In this document: piece by piece, positions 29,001 to 38,759 of the stretch
How the letters are laid out: the number at the start of each line of letters is the position of its first letter
How positions within the stretch are numbered: position 1 is the first letter of the stretch
Assembly: GCA_022414725.1 (NCBI GenBank)
Contig: CM039464.1
Location: 29,513,968 to 29,577,967, forward strand
Reading direction: 5' to 3'
Length of the DNA: 64,000 nt
DNA from: Microglena sp. YARC
Taxonomy: Eukaryota; Chlorophyta; Chlorophyceae; Chlamydomonadales; Chlamydomonadaceae
The notes under the pieces: model-generated
Databases searched by the model: none
Told to the model about the DNA's origin: nothing
What the model saw: the letters and a program-made list of their open reading frames with translations, nothing else
Made by a program: the position numbers and the translations under genes

Positions 29001-29700
29001 CAGTCACACATACACACACACACCTTATGATTACCTAGTCCCTTGCTGTATTCCTCAGTTGCGTGGCTATATTGCCTCCCCACCCACACCACTTATGCTG
29101 ACCTTAACCTCTTCTCCTCAGTTGGATACTGTACCCCCCTCCCACACCCCACCGCATTATGCTGACCTACCTCTGTCTACTGGTTGATACTGTACCCCCC
29201 CCCCTCCCCCTCCCCCCCAACCACACCCAACCCCCCCAGGTCTTATGTTGACGAGCTACCTTGTCCTCCTCTCTCAGTTGGATACTGTCACCGTCCACAC
29301 CCACCCACCACCATCCACCTTATGCTGACCCTCCTCTGTCTGCACTCAGTTGGATGCTATACCCCCCCCCCCCCCACTCACCCTCTATCACTCCCCCACA
29401 CAAACCCACACAACCCACATATCACCATTTATGCTGGCCCTACCCCTCTGCCTCTCTCCCTTAGTTTGCGAGCTATACCCCCACACCCTGCCACCCACCA
29501 CACACACACTTATGGCTGACCTACCTGCTTCTGCTTCAGTTGCGAGCCTGGCTATCGTGTGCTGCCTGTGGTTTGAGGCGGCAGTTGCGGTCATGCTATT
29601 ACATGCAGCTGGCCGCTCGGGCATCCCCGATGTCAACATTCCTGTTAGCGTTATTATGCTACCGCTGCCCAGTCTACCAGAATGCAGTTTTGCGCTCCAG
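21133..29700 (+). CDS. Membrane protein gene with Pro/Tyr-rich tail (partial, 7 exons)
   Basis: Exons are 21133-23098, 24188-24414, 25215-25415, 25826-25900, 26928-27074, 28919-28957 and 29540-29700. Phases agree at every junction if three one-base indels are assumed: an extra C in the C7 run at 22575-22581, one base lost near 25250, and a lost G at the 28957 donor. The product has a Ser/Gly/Thr repeat, an Ala/Gly/Val-rich segment, at least four hydrophobic segments (near 22084-22155, 22936-22990, 23010-23090 and 27000-27050) and a (Y/S)PQP-rich stretch. I do not recognise the family. It is likely a multi-pass membrane protein. A kinase-like C-lobe follows on the same strand after a gap-containing intron, so this may be the sensor half of one gene. 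Indels may be assembly errors or true pseudogenisation. Confidence 0.6.
23149..23725. repeat. TGTCT microsatellite then GGTTGGTGG-rich tract
   Basis: About 230 bp of (TCTTG)n directly follow the donor at 23098. A TTAGGC-flanked unique stretch follows, then ~200 bp of GGTTGG/GGTGGG repeats ending in poly-G. Nothing coding was seen. Confidence 0.95.
23728..24187 (+). repeat. Three acceptor copies before exon 24188-24414
   Basis: Copies near 23735, 23868 and 23997 read TACCTTGCTTTCTGCAGACG or close variants, followed by TTGT(G/A)CCATGGCA. The real junction is TTGCTTGCTGCAG|AACTACTACCACGGCATGC. The interval also repeats CCCATTGTTC..TTTCAGAAATCCC. This is an acceptor-plus-exon-start duplication with ~130-bp period. 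Confidence 0.8.
24188..24414 (+). CDS. Membrane protein exon (NYYHGMQYTTNKL)
   Basis: The exon enters in phase 0 after TTGCTGCAG and ends CACAA|GTGAGT in phase 2 (227 bp). It encodes NYYHGMQYTTNKLSDPSRSF, then a Trp/Phe-rich FMEWLLFWRIRGTW, then GLSVFFLYKLLKAHSKH. It shows alternating aromatic/basic character, possibly a membrane-proximal or re-entrant region. No known domain was recognised. Confidence 0.7.
24415..25140 (+). repeat. Donor copies of exon 24188-24414 and acceptor-side copy of next exon
   Basis: A ~100-bp near-copy of the exon end lies at 24862-24958 (CCATCGATCCATGTACGGCA to AGCAAGCACAA|GTGAGTGC). Shorter copies of AGCAAGCACAA|GTGAGT lie near 24555, 24610, 24665, 24795 and 25085. 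At 25095-25140 the sequence AAGGCCCTCTGGGATGTGGC copies the start of the next exon (25215). CACC and poly-C microsatellites separate the copies. Confidence 0.85.
25215..25415 (+). CDS. Membrane protein exon with one-base deletion
   Basis: After ATGCATGTAG the exon reads G|CAT GAG GCG AAG (HEAKAVWDVAP), completing the AA left by the previous exon. The frame then closes, but shifting once near 25250 opens QKKADQTMKKKDRSNQSACY, then AIVEEAKEAAVVDMKAGEPD and LILCEKLQLLGYEVQ, ending CAG|GTGATG in phase 0. The diverged copy at 25095-25140 supports an original AEQKKAEQ-type reading here. It is Lys/Glu-rich and helical in character. Length is one base short of what the phases require. Confidence 0.6.
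25416..25825. other. AT-rich intron with TG microsatellite
   Basis: It holds a TTATTATTAG-rich stretch, then TGTGTG. The word GGGCAAGTCCC..CCCCTGGACTGTAACATACATA (25592-25640) recurs inverted at 26050-26090, giving a small inverted pair around the next exon. Confidence 0.6.
25826..25900 (+). CDS. Membrane protein exon (ERFGDMYCDYTD)
   Basis: The 75-bp, 25-codon exon has borders GTACTGCAG| and CATTAAG|GTGAGC, phase 0 at both ends. It encodes ERFGDMYCDYTDSTRNWKIL followed by EMFIK. No domain was assigned. Phase continuity with both neighbours and clean splice sites support it. Confidence 0.75.
25914..26054. repeat. GTAT microsatellite
   Basis: An almost pure (GTAT)n of about 140 bp lies directly after the donor at 25901. 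A short donor copy, TTCATTAAG|GTGGGCCG, follows at about 26117. Confidence 0.98.
26150..26927 (+). repeat. AACAT microsatellite and acceptor copy of next exon
   Basis: A ~28-bp AGTGTCTTCA repeat (26220-26310) precedes unique intron. (AACAT)n follows at 26600-26790, then at 26800-26870 a copy of the next exon's acceptor and first ~60 bases (TTGTGCAGATTGCGCTGGCC, CTCTGGAGTGGGTGTAGG). The true acceptor is TTGTGCAG|ATCGCTCTGG at 26927/26928. Confidence 0.8.
26928..27074 (+). CDS. Membrane protein exon with TM segment
   Basis: The 147-bp, 49-codon exon is phase 0 at both ends and bounded by TTGTGCAG| and GAGACG|GTAAGC. It encodes IALASISGVGVGLQLEPRTS, then a hydrophobic span LNAAFFTCVLLLAIATTL, then CRPRNET. 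It supplies one membrane helix. Confidence 0.75.
27075..28790 (+). repeat. About thirteen donor-site copies of exon 26928-27074
   Basis: Units of 105-155 bp each contain GCGTTCCTTGCGTGTGTGCT, TGGCCATTGCCACCACACTG and AATGAGACG|GTAAGC or variants, followed by GGGGTGGGGTGGGTG filler. They carry the last ~75 exon bases plus the 5' splice site. Later copies (27787-28640) form a more homogeneous subfamily (TTGGCAGCTGCGCCACGACA, GGGAGGTTTTTTTGTTTTAA), suggesting local re-amplification. Confidence 0.9.
28919..28957 (+). CDS. Short membrane protein exon (LYSMRTKLHVLWQ)
   Basis: It starts after CTCACTTGCAG and encodes LYSMRTKLHVLWQ. The sequence then reads CAGTATCC. A canonical donor needs CAG|GTATCC, so a missing G is suspected. 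With it the exon ends in phase 0, matching the next exon. Confidence 0.5.
29040..29539 (+). repeat. About six acceptor copies before exon 29540-29700
   Basis: Copies near 29058, 29121, 29183, 29278, 29348 and 29464 read CTTCTCCTCAGTTGGATACT or CTCAGTTGCGTGGCTAT and similar, against the real CTGCTTCAG|TTGCGAGCCTGGCTAT. CCCCCACACCC filler separates them. Confidence 0.8.
29540..29700 (+). CDS. Membrane protein exon ending CPVYQNAVLRS
   Basis: The 161-bp exon enters in phase 0 and exits in phase 2 at GCTCCAG|GTTAGT. It encodes LRAWLSCAACGLRRQLRSCY, then YMQLAARASPMSTFLLALLC and YRCPVYQNAVLRS. It is Cys/Arg-rich with one short hydrophobic patch. No family is recognised. Confidence 0.6.
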
Positions 29701-32700
29701 GTTAGTCAGAAAACTAAGTTGATTGCAAAATGGACTTGCCCTACTTAAGCAACAGTCAATTTTCCCTTAAAGAACTTTTTATTTATTTTTTATGCACTTC
29801 TTCAGAACGAAGGTTTGCACATCCAGGTTAGTTAATTTTACTTCAGCACCTAATTATAGTTTGTTTTATGCCTACACACGCCCGCCACAGTGTCCAGAAT
29901 GCAGGTTTGCAGTCCAGGTTAGTCAATTATGTTTTATTGTCACTTTCGAAATAAATGTATGTTTTGCTTGAGGGATTGCCCAACCTTAAAAACAGTATTT
30001 TTTCCTTAAGCACATCATTTGTTATTTTATGCCACAGTCTACCAGAATGCAAGGTTTGCTCTCCAGGTTAGTCAATTTTTCTTCAGCACCTAGTTATAGT
30101 TTGTTTGCCTAACACCGGCCTGCCACACTGTCACTCCACCCGTCTCACGCCCAAGGACGCTGGCTGCACAGATCTACCGTAACAGAGCGCAAAGGTTTGC
30201 TCTCCAGGTTAGTCAATTTTCGCTTCAGCACCTAGTTTATACCGTTTGTTTTTGATAAGGCCTACAGCTGCACAACCCCACCCTCCAGAGCGCAGGTTTG
30301 CTCTCCAGGTTAGTCACATTTCTTCAGCAACTTAGTTATAGTTTGTTTGTGCACAAGCTGCCAAGTCTCTAAGAGCGCAAGGGTTTTGCTCTCACTGGTT
30401 AGTCAATTTTTCTTCACACATAACTACGTTAGTTTGTTTGATGCTACAGAGCGCCAACAACAAGAAACACACAGTCTACCACGGGAAGCGCAAGGTTTGC
30501 TCGTCCCGCAGGTTAGTCAATTTTCCTCAGCACTAGTTATAGTTTGTTTGATGCCTACCACGCCCTGCATCAGTCCTACCAGAGGCAAAGGTTTGCTCCC
30601 TCCAGGTTAGTCAATTTTCTTCAGACAGCACCTAGTCTAATAGTTTGTTTGATGGCCTACCCCGCTGCACAGTCTACCAGAGCGCAAGGGATTTGCTCTC
30701 TACAGGTTAGGTCAATTTTTTCCTTTCAGCACCTAGTTATGTTTGTTTTGATGCCTACAATGTACACCGCCTGGCCACAAGGTCACACCAGAGCCGAAAG
30801 GTTTTGTCTCAGGTTAGTCAATTTCCTTCAGTCACCTCAGTTATGTTTGGTTTGAATGCCATACAACGGCCGCCACAGTCGCTATCGCAGAGCGCAAGGT
30901 TTGCTCTCACAAGGTTTAGGTCAACTTTTTCCATTTCAGCACCTAGTATATAGTTGTTTGATGCCTACGCCTCACGGCCTTGGCCACAGTCTATCTACCA
31001 GAGCGAGCAAGGTTTGCTCTCCCAGGTTAGTCCTAATTTTCCTTCAGCAGCCATCAGGTTTATAGTTTGTTTTGATGCCTAACACAACCTGCCATACAGT
31101 CTACCAAGCGCAAAGGTTTGCTCTCATCAGGTTAAGTCCAATTTTCCTTCAGAGACCTAGTCATAAGTTTGTTTGATGCCTACACGGCGCTCGCCTACAG
31201 GGTCCTACCAGCAGCGGCCAAAGGTTTGCTCCTCCAGGTTAGTCAATTTTCCTTCAGCACCTAGTTATAGTTTGTTTGATGCTCACCAGACCGCTGCCAC
31301 AGTCTACCATGAGCCCCCCGCAAAAAGGGGTTTTGCTCTCCTAGGTTTAGTCAATTTTCCTTACGCACTAGTTATATGTTTGTTTTGCATGCCTACATAC
31401 CGCCTTGCCACAGTTCTAGCCAGAGGGCGCAAAGGTTTGCTCTCCAGGTTAGTCATTTTCGCTTCAGCAAACCTAGTTATAGTTTGTTTGATGCCTACAC
31501 TCGCCTGCCACGCAGTCTAACCAGAGCCGGGCAAGGTTTGCTCTCCAGGGTTAGTCAATTTTCGGCTTCAGCAAGGTTTTGCTTAGGTTATCGTTTGTTG
31601 ATGCCTACAGTGCCCTGCACACAGGTCTCAGAGCGCAAGGTTTTGGCTCTCCGAGGTTAGTCAATCCTTCCAGCACCTAGTTTTATAAGTTTGTTATGAA
31701 AATGCCTACAACACCTACCCCGCTGCCACATGTCTACCAGAGCGCAAGGTTGCTCTCCAGTTAGTCCATTTTCCTTCAGCACCTAGTTATAGTTTGTTTG
31801 ATGCCTACACCGCTGCCACAGTCTACCCAGAGCGGCAAGGTTTGCTCTCCAGGTTAGTCAATTTTCCTTCAGACACCCTAGTTATAGTTGTTTGATGCCT
31901 AACTGCGCGGTGCCACAGTCTACGCAGAGCCGCAAAAGGTTTGCTCTCCAGGTACGTTCAATTTTTTCGCTTCAGCACCTTAGGGTTTCATACGGTTTTG
32001 GGTTTGATTGCCTTACACCAGGCCTGCCAGCGGGTCTACCCATGAGGCGGGGGGCAAGGTTTGCTCTCACAGGGTTAGTCAATTTTCCTTCAGCACCTAG
32101 TTTATGAGTTGTTGATGCCTCACCACGCCTGCCCAACAAGTCTACCAGAGCGCAAGCGGGGTTCTCTCGGCAGTTAGTCAATTTTCCTTCAGCACTCTAG
32201 GTTATAGTTTTGTTTTGATGCTACATCCGCCTGCCATTAGTCTACCAGAGCGCAAGTTTGCTCTCGCCAAGGTTAGTCAATTTTTCCTTCGGACACCAGT
32301 TATAGTTTGTTTGATGCTACACCGCCTGCCAGCAGTCTATACACGCCAGAGCGGGGCCAAAAGGGTTTGGCTCTTCGCTAGGTTAGTCATTTTTCCTTCA
32401 GCATAGTTAATAGTCTTGTTTGAGTGCCTACACCACTATCGTTATCGCCTTGCGCACAGGTTAAGCCAAGAGCGCAGGTTTGCCTCTCCAGATTGTCAAT
32501 TTTTCCTTCAGCAACCTTAGTTATAGTTTGGTTCGACATATCTGCCGTACAACACACACCCTGGATTTCTCTCCACGCCGATGGACCTGATTCCATCGTT
32601 TTCACTTGTTTATCGGGGCCATGCCTTTGCCTTTACTTTTCATTTGATCTACATCGCTGCGGCTGCCACAGGACCTTCCTCCTAATGCCTACATACTATG

Positions 32701-35700
32701 CGCAGAGCGCGAAGGTTTTTGCTCTCTCAGGTTTAGTGCATTTTCGCTTCAGCACGCTAGTTATCACCGTTTGTTTGATTGCCTAACACCCTTGCCACAG
32801 TCTACCGAGAGGCAAGGTTTGCCTCTCCCAGGTTAGGTACAATTTTCCTTTCAGCACACTAGGGTTATATGTTTGTTTGATGGCTACAATACAGTCCGCC
32901 TGCCACAGTCTACCAGAGCGCAAGGGTTTTGCTCTCACCAGGTCGCTTAGTCAATTTTCACTTCAGCATCCTTAGTTATAGTTTGTTTGAATGGCCTAAT
33001 ATACAAATTACACTGCGTCTAGTCACCCGTGCCAACAGTCTACCAGAGGCGCAAGGTTGCTCTCCAAGTTAGTCATATTTTCGCTTCAGCCCACGCTAGT
33101 TATAGTTTGTTTTGATGCCTACACATGTTGGAAACAAGCCTCCCGCTGCCACACGTCTACCAGGCGGCAAGGTTGGCTGCTCCAGGATTAGTCAATTTTC
33201 CTTTCAGCACCTACAGGCATAGTTTTTGTTTGATGGCCTACACCGCCTGCCACAGTCTACCAGAGGGCGCAAGGTTTGCTCTCCCAGGTTAGTCCAAATT
33301 TTGCCGTTCAGCACTAGTTAAGTTTTGTTTGATGGCCTACAAGGACCGGCTGCCAACAGTCTACCAGATGCGGCAAGGCTTTGCTCTCCAGGTTAGTCAA
33401 TTTTCCTCTCAGCACGCTAGGTTATAGTTTGTTTGAAATGCCTCATCTCAGAGACGGGTCCGGCCTGCACACATCTACCGCAGAGCGCAAAGGTTTGCTC
33501 TCCAGGTTAGTCAATTTTTTCGCTTCAGCAACTAGTTATAGGGGGGTTTGTTTGATGGGCCTACAATTTGATGTTCAGCCGGCACCGTAGTATAAACCGC
33601 CTGCCACAGTCCTACCAAGAAGCCGGCAAGGTTTGCCTGTCCAGGTTAGTCATTTTCGCTTCAGCACCGTAGTTAATAGTTTGTTTGATGCCTACACCGC
33701 CTCTGCCACAGTCTAACCAGAGCGCAAAGGTTTGCTCTCCAGGTTAGTCAATTTTTTCCTTGCACGCAGCACCTTAGTTAAATAGGTTTTGTTTTGGATG
33801 CCTACTGAGCTCGCGCCTGGCCACATCCTAATACGCAGAAGCGGCAGGTTTTGCTCTCCAGCGTTAGTCAATTTTCCTTCAGCACCTAGTTTATTAGTTT
33901 GTTTGATGCCTCACCGCCTGCGCACAGTCTACACTCAGAGCGCAAGGATACTTGGCTCTCTCACCTCTCCAGGTTAGTCAATTTTTCGCTTCAGCACCTA
34001 GTTTAGTTTGTTTGATAGCCTACACTGCCATTGCCAAGGCAGTCTCACCAGAAGCGCGAAGGTTTGCTCTCCAGGTTAGTGTCAATTCTCTATCAGCACA
34101 TAGTCATAGGGTTTTTGTTTATTGATGGCCTAACATCTTCTGTACGAGCCTGCTACTAACACGTACCAGCTGCCAGTCTAGACCAGACGCAGGTTTTGCT
34201 CTCCGCAGGTTAGAGTCCAATTTTTTCCTTCAGCACTAGTTATTTAGTTTGTTTTGATGCCACTACAATAACGCTATGCACCGCAGCGCCTGCCACATCA
34301 CGGTTGTCTTAATAACCAGACGCGCAAGGGTTGCTCCCAGGTCACAGGTTGTCAATTTTTCCGTTCAGGCACTCGCAGTTTAGTTTGTTTGATGGCCTAC
34401 ACGGCTGCACAGTTACAGAGGCAAGGTTTGATTCCAGGTTAGTCATTTTGCTTGCAGCCACCGTAGTCATAGTTTGTTTGGTGCCTAGTACGCTGCCACA
34501 GTCTACCAGAGCGAAGGTTTTGCCTCCAGGTTAGTCAATTTTCTTCGACCCTAGTTATAGTTTTGTTTGATGCATACAGCCCCTGCCACAGTCTACCAAG
34601 GTAAGGTTTGCGTCTTCGGCCAGGTTAGTCATTTTCTTAGCACCTAGGTTATAGTTTGTTTGATGGCTACACGCTGGCCACAGTCTACCCGAGGAAGGTT
34701 GCTCTCGAGGTTAGTCCAATTTTCTTCAGCACTAGTTAAATAGTTTTGGTTTGATGCTACACCGCTGCAAGTCTACAGAGCGCAAGGTTTGCTTCTCCAG
34801 GTTAGTCAATTTTTCCTTCAGCACCTAGTTTATAAGTTTTGTTTGATGCCTACAAGCTGGCAAGTCTACCAGAGGCAAGGTTTGCTCTAGTTAGTATTTT
34901 CCTTCAGCACTAGTTTAGTTTGTTTGATGCTATAGGACGCCTGCCACAGTCTACAGAGGCAAGGTTTGCTCTCCAGGTTGTCATTTTCTTAGCACCTAGT
35001 TATAATTTGTTGATGTCCTAATTCCGCTGATAGTCTCCAGAGCGCAGGTTTGCTCTCAGGCAGGTTAGTCAATTTTTCCTTCAGCATACTAGTTTAGTTT
35101 TGTTTGATGCTCCGTGCAGTCTACAGAGCGCAGGTTTGCTCTCGGCAGGTAGTTCAATTTTCTTCAGCACTATGTTATCGTTTGTTTTTGATGCATACGT
35201 TAACGCTCAAGTCTACCAAGGAAGGTTTGCTCTCCAGGTTTAGTAATTGTTCCTTAGCAGACTAGTTATAGTTTGTTTGATTGCCTAATCGGCCTGCAGT
35301 CTAACCAGAGGCAAGGTTTCTTCTCAGGTTAGTTCAATTTTCTTAGCACATAGTTTTAGTTTGTTTGATGCCTAACGGCTGCCAAGTCTACCAGAGCGCA
35401 TAAGGTTTTGCCTCGGCAGGTTAGTCATTTTCTAAGACTAGTTATAGTTTGTTTGATGCCCTACCGACTGCCACAGTCTACAGAGCGCAGGTTTGCTCTC
35501 CTCAGGTTAGTCAATTTCTTGCCTGTCTAGGGTTTGTTTTTGATGCTAAGACGCTGCACAGTCTCAGAGCGCAAGGTTTGCTCTTCTTGCAGGTTGTCAG
35601 TTTTCTTCAGTACCTAGTTTATAGTTGTTTGATGCCTACAGGCTGCAAGTCTACAGAGCGCAAGGTTTGCTCTCCGGTTAGTTCAATTTTCCTTTCCAGC

Positions 35701-37536
35701 ACTAGTTATAGTTTGTTTTTGCTGCTACAACAGCTGAAGTCTAAGCGAGGCAGGTTGCTTCCGGTAGCTCAATTTTTCCTTCAGCACTAGTTATATTTGT
35801 TGATGACTACAGGATCGTGCCACAGGTCTAACAGAGCGAAGGGTTTGCTCTCCAGGTTAGTTCAATTTTCCTTAGATGTTTACGTTTGTTTGATGCTAAC
35901 GGTGCAAGTCTACAGATGCGCAAGGTTTTGCGTCGCCAGGTTAGTTAATTTTCTCAGCACGCTGTAGTTTAGTTTGTTTGATGCGTACAAACCGCCTGCA
36001 CAGTCTACCAGAGCGAAGGTTTGGCTCTCACAGGTTAGTCAATTTCCTTTCAGCACCTAGTTATCGTTTGTTTGATGCGTAAGAACAGCTGCCAAGTTAC
36101 AGAGGGCAAGGTTTGCTCTCCAGGTTAGTAATTTTCTTCATGTAGCACTTAGTTTAGTTTGGTTTGATGCTAACCGCTGCAAGTCAAGAGCGCAAGTTTG
36201 TCTACCAGGTTAGTCAATTTTTTAGCATAGTTATGTTTTTGTTTGAATGCTAACGTGACAGTCTACAGGAGCGCAGGTTGCTCTCCAGGTTGTCATTTTC
36301 CTTAGCACTAGTTATCAGTTTGTTGATGCTACACCGCTGCACAGTTGCCAGAGCGGAAGGTTTGCTCTCAGGTTAGTAATTTTCCCTTTCCCCAGACTAG
36401 TTATAGTTTGTTTGATTTGTAACGCTGCCACCAGTCTACAAGGAGGTTTGTTCACGGTTAGTCATTTTCCTTCAGCCAACTAGTTATAGTTTTGTTTGAT
36501 GGCCTAACGCCTGCCAGTATAACCAGATGGCAAGGTTTGCTCTCAGGTTTAGTCATTTTCCTTCAGTGCACCTAGTTATAGTTTTGTTTTGATGCTAACG
36601 GCCTGCACAGTCTACCAAGGTGAGTTGCTCTCCCGGTTTCGTCAATTTTCCTTCAGCACTAGTTTATAGTTTGTTTTTGATGCCCTCATAAAACGCCTGA
36701 AGTCAGAGGAAGGTTTGCTTAAGGTTGTCAATTTTTTAGCAATAGTTTATAGTTTGTTTGATGCCTAACGCTGCACAGTCTACCCCGAGCGAAGGTTTGT
36801 CTACAGGGTTAGTCATTTTCTTCAGACCTAGTTATATGTTTGTTTGATGCTACACGGGGCTGCACAGTCTACAGAGGCAAGGTTTGCTTCAGGTTAGTCA
36901 ATGTTTCCTTAGCACTACTAGTTATGTTGTTTGAATGGCCTTACACGTGCAAGTCCACAGAGGCAAGGTTAGTCAATGTACTTCAGTACTATATATTGTT
37001 GTTTCTACGGTCAGTCTACAGAGGAAGGTTGCTCTCAGGTTTAGTACAATTCCTTCAGCACTAGTTATAGTTTGTTTGGAATGCTACACGCCTGCAAGTC
37101 TCAGAATGCGCAAGGTTTGCTCTCAGGTTAGTCAATTTTCCTTAGCACTAGTTATATTGTTTGTTTGATGCTTAAGACGTGCCCAGGTCCTAAGAGCGAA
37201 GTTTGCTTCAGGTTAGTCAATTTTCTTCCACACCTAGTTATGTTTGTTTGATTGTACCGCTGCAATGTTACCAGAGGCAAGTTGCTTCAAGGTTGTAATT
37301 TTCCTTCAGCACTAGTTTATAGTTTGGTTTTGATGCTTACACCGTGACCAGTGTAACCAGAGGAAGGTTTGTCTCATGGTTTTAGTCATTTTCCTTCAGC
37401 ATAGTTATAAGTTTGTTTTGATGCCTAGGCTGCACAGTCTACGAGGCAAGGTTTGCTCTCCAGTTATCAATTTTTTCAGCACTAGTTATAGTTTGTTTGA
37501 ATGCCTACATCGCTGTCAAGTCTAACCAGATGGCCG
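29701..37536 (+). repeat. 92-bp array of exon end plus 5' splice site (~85 copies)
   Basis: The consensus unit is GTTAGTCAATTTTCCTTCAG, CACCTAGTTATAGTTTGTTT, GATGCCTACACCGCCTGCCA, then CAGTCTACCAGAGCGCAAGG and TTTGCTCTCCAG. The last ~32 bases match the end of the exon at 29700 (CAGTCTACCAGAATGCAGTT, TTGCGCTCCAG) and the first bases its donor GTTAGT. Insertions and deletions are frequent and grow toward the gap, unlike substitution-type divergence elsewhere in the window, so much of the variation is probably read error. Confidence 0.9.
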
Positions 37537-38536
37537 NNNNNNNNNNNNNNNNNNNNNNNNNNNNNNNNNNNNNNNNNNNNNNNNNNNNNNNNNNNNNNNN
37601 NNNNNNNNNNNNNNNNNNNNNNNNNNNNNNNNNNNNNNNNNNNNNNNNNNNNNNNNNNNNNNNNNNNNNNNNNNNNNNNNNNNNNNNNNNNNNNNNNNNN
37701 NNNNNNNNNNNNNNNNNNNNNNNNNNNNNNNNNNNNNNNNNNNNNNNNNNNNNNNNNNNNNNNNNNNNNNNNNNNNNNNNNNNNNNNNNNNNNNNNNNNN
37801 NNNNNNNNNNNNNNNNNNNNNNNNNNNNNNNNNNNNNNNNNNNNNNNNNNNNNNNNNNNNNNNNNNNNNNNNNNNNNNNNNNNNNNNNNNNNNNNNNNNN
37901 NNNNNNNNNNNNNNNNNNNNNNNNNNNNNNNNNNNNNNNNNNNNNNNNNNNNNNNNNNNNNNNNNNNNNNNNNNNNNNNNNNNNNNNNNNNNNNNNNNNN
38001 NNNNNNNNNNNNNNNNNNNNNNNNNNNNNNNNNNNNNNNNNNNNNNNNNNNNNNNNNNNNNNNNNNNNNNNNNNNNNNNNNNNNNNNNNNNNNNNNNNNN
38101 NNNNNNNNNNNNNNNNNNNNNNNNNNNNNNNNNNNNNNNNNNNNNNNNNNNNNNNNNNNNNNNNNNNNNNNNNNNNNNNNNNNNNNNNNNNNNNNNNNNN
38201 NNNNNNNNNNNNNNNNNNNNNNNNNNNNNNNNNNNNNNNNNNNNNNNNNNNNNNNNNNNNNNNNNNNNNNNNNNNNNNNNNNNNNNNNNNNNNNNNNNNN
38301 NNNNNNNNNNNNNNNNNNNNNNNNNNNNNNNNNNNNNNNNNNNNNNNNNNNNNNNNNNNNNNNNNNNNNNNNNNNNNNNNNNNNNNNNNNNNNNNNNNNN
38401 NNNNNNNNNNNNNNNNNNNNNNNNNNNNNNNNNNNNNNNNNNNNNNNNNNNNNNNNNNNNNNNNNNNNNNNNNNNNNNNNNNNNNNNNNNNNNNNNNNNN
38501 NNNNNNNNNNNNNNNNNNNNNNNNNNNNNNNNNNNN
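37537..38536. other. Assembly gap (1,000 N)
   Basis: Exactly 1,000 Ns follow the 92-bp array, which looks like a fixed-size scaffold gap rather than a measured length. The open frames of about 350-420 residues spanning it are meaningless. Confidence 0.99.
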
Positions 38537-38669
38537 ATACATGCATTACATGCCACAATTACATACACCATACATAACACACACATACATACACACACAT
38601 AATACACACAGCATACATACATACACATACATACATGCTTGCCAGCCTTTACAAATGCTCTATCTTCAG

Positions 38670-38759
38670 GTTTCAAGCCCAGCAAGCCCAATGACGTGCG
38701 GAGGACTCGCTTGACGGTTACCGCTGCACCTCCTCCGTGACCGCTTGCGAAATACCAAG
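38670..38759 (+). CDS. Kinase-like exon: region before alphaE (error-rich)
   Basis: It lies between CTATCTTCAG and ATACCAAG|GTAAAT. The frame FKPSKPNDVRRTRLTVTA opens the exon. The end, corrected for small indels using a tandem copy at 38818-38860, reads LLRTACKIAK, which joins GLTFLHSLD as in a kinase alphaE helix. The region is close to the gap and noisy, so the frame within the exon is uncertain. Confidence 0.5.
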
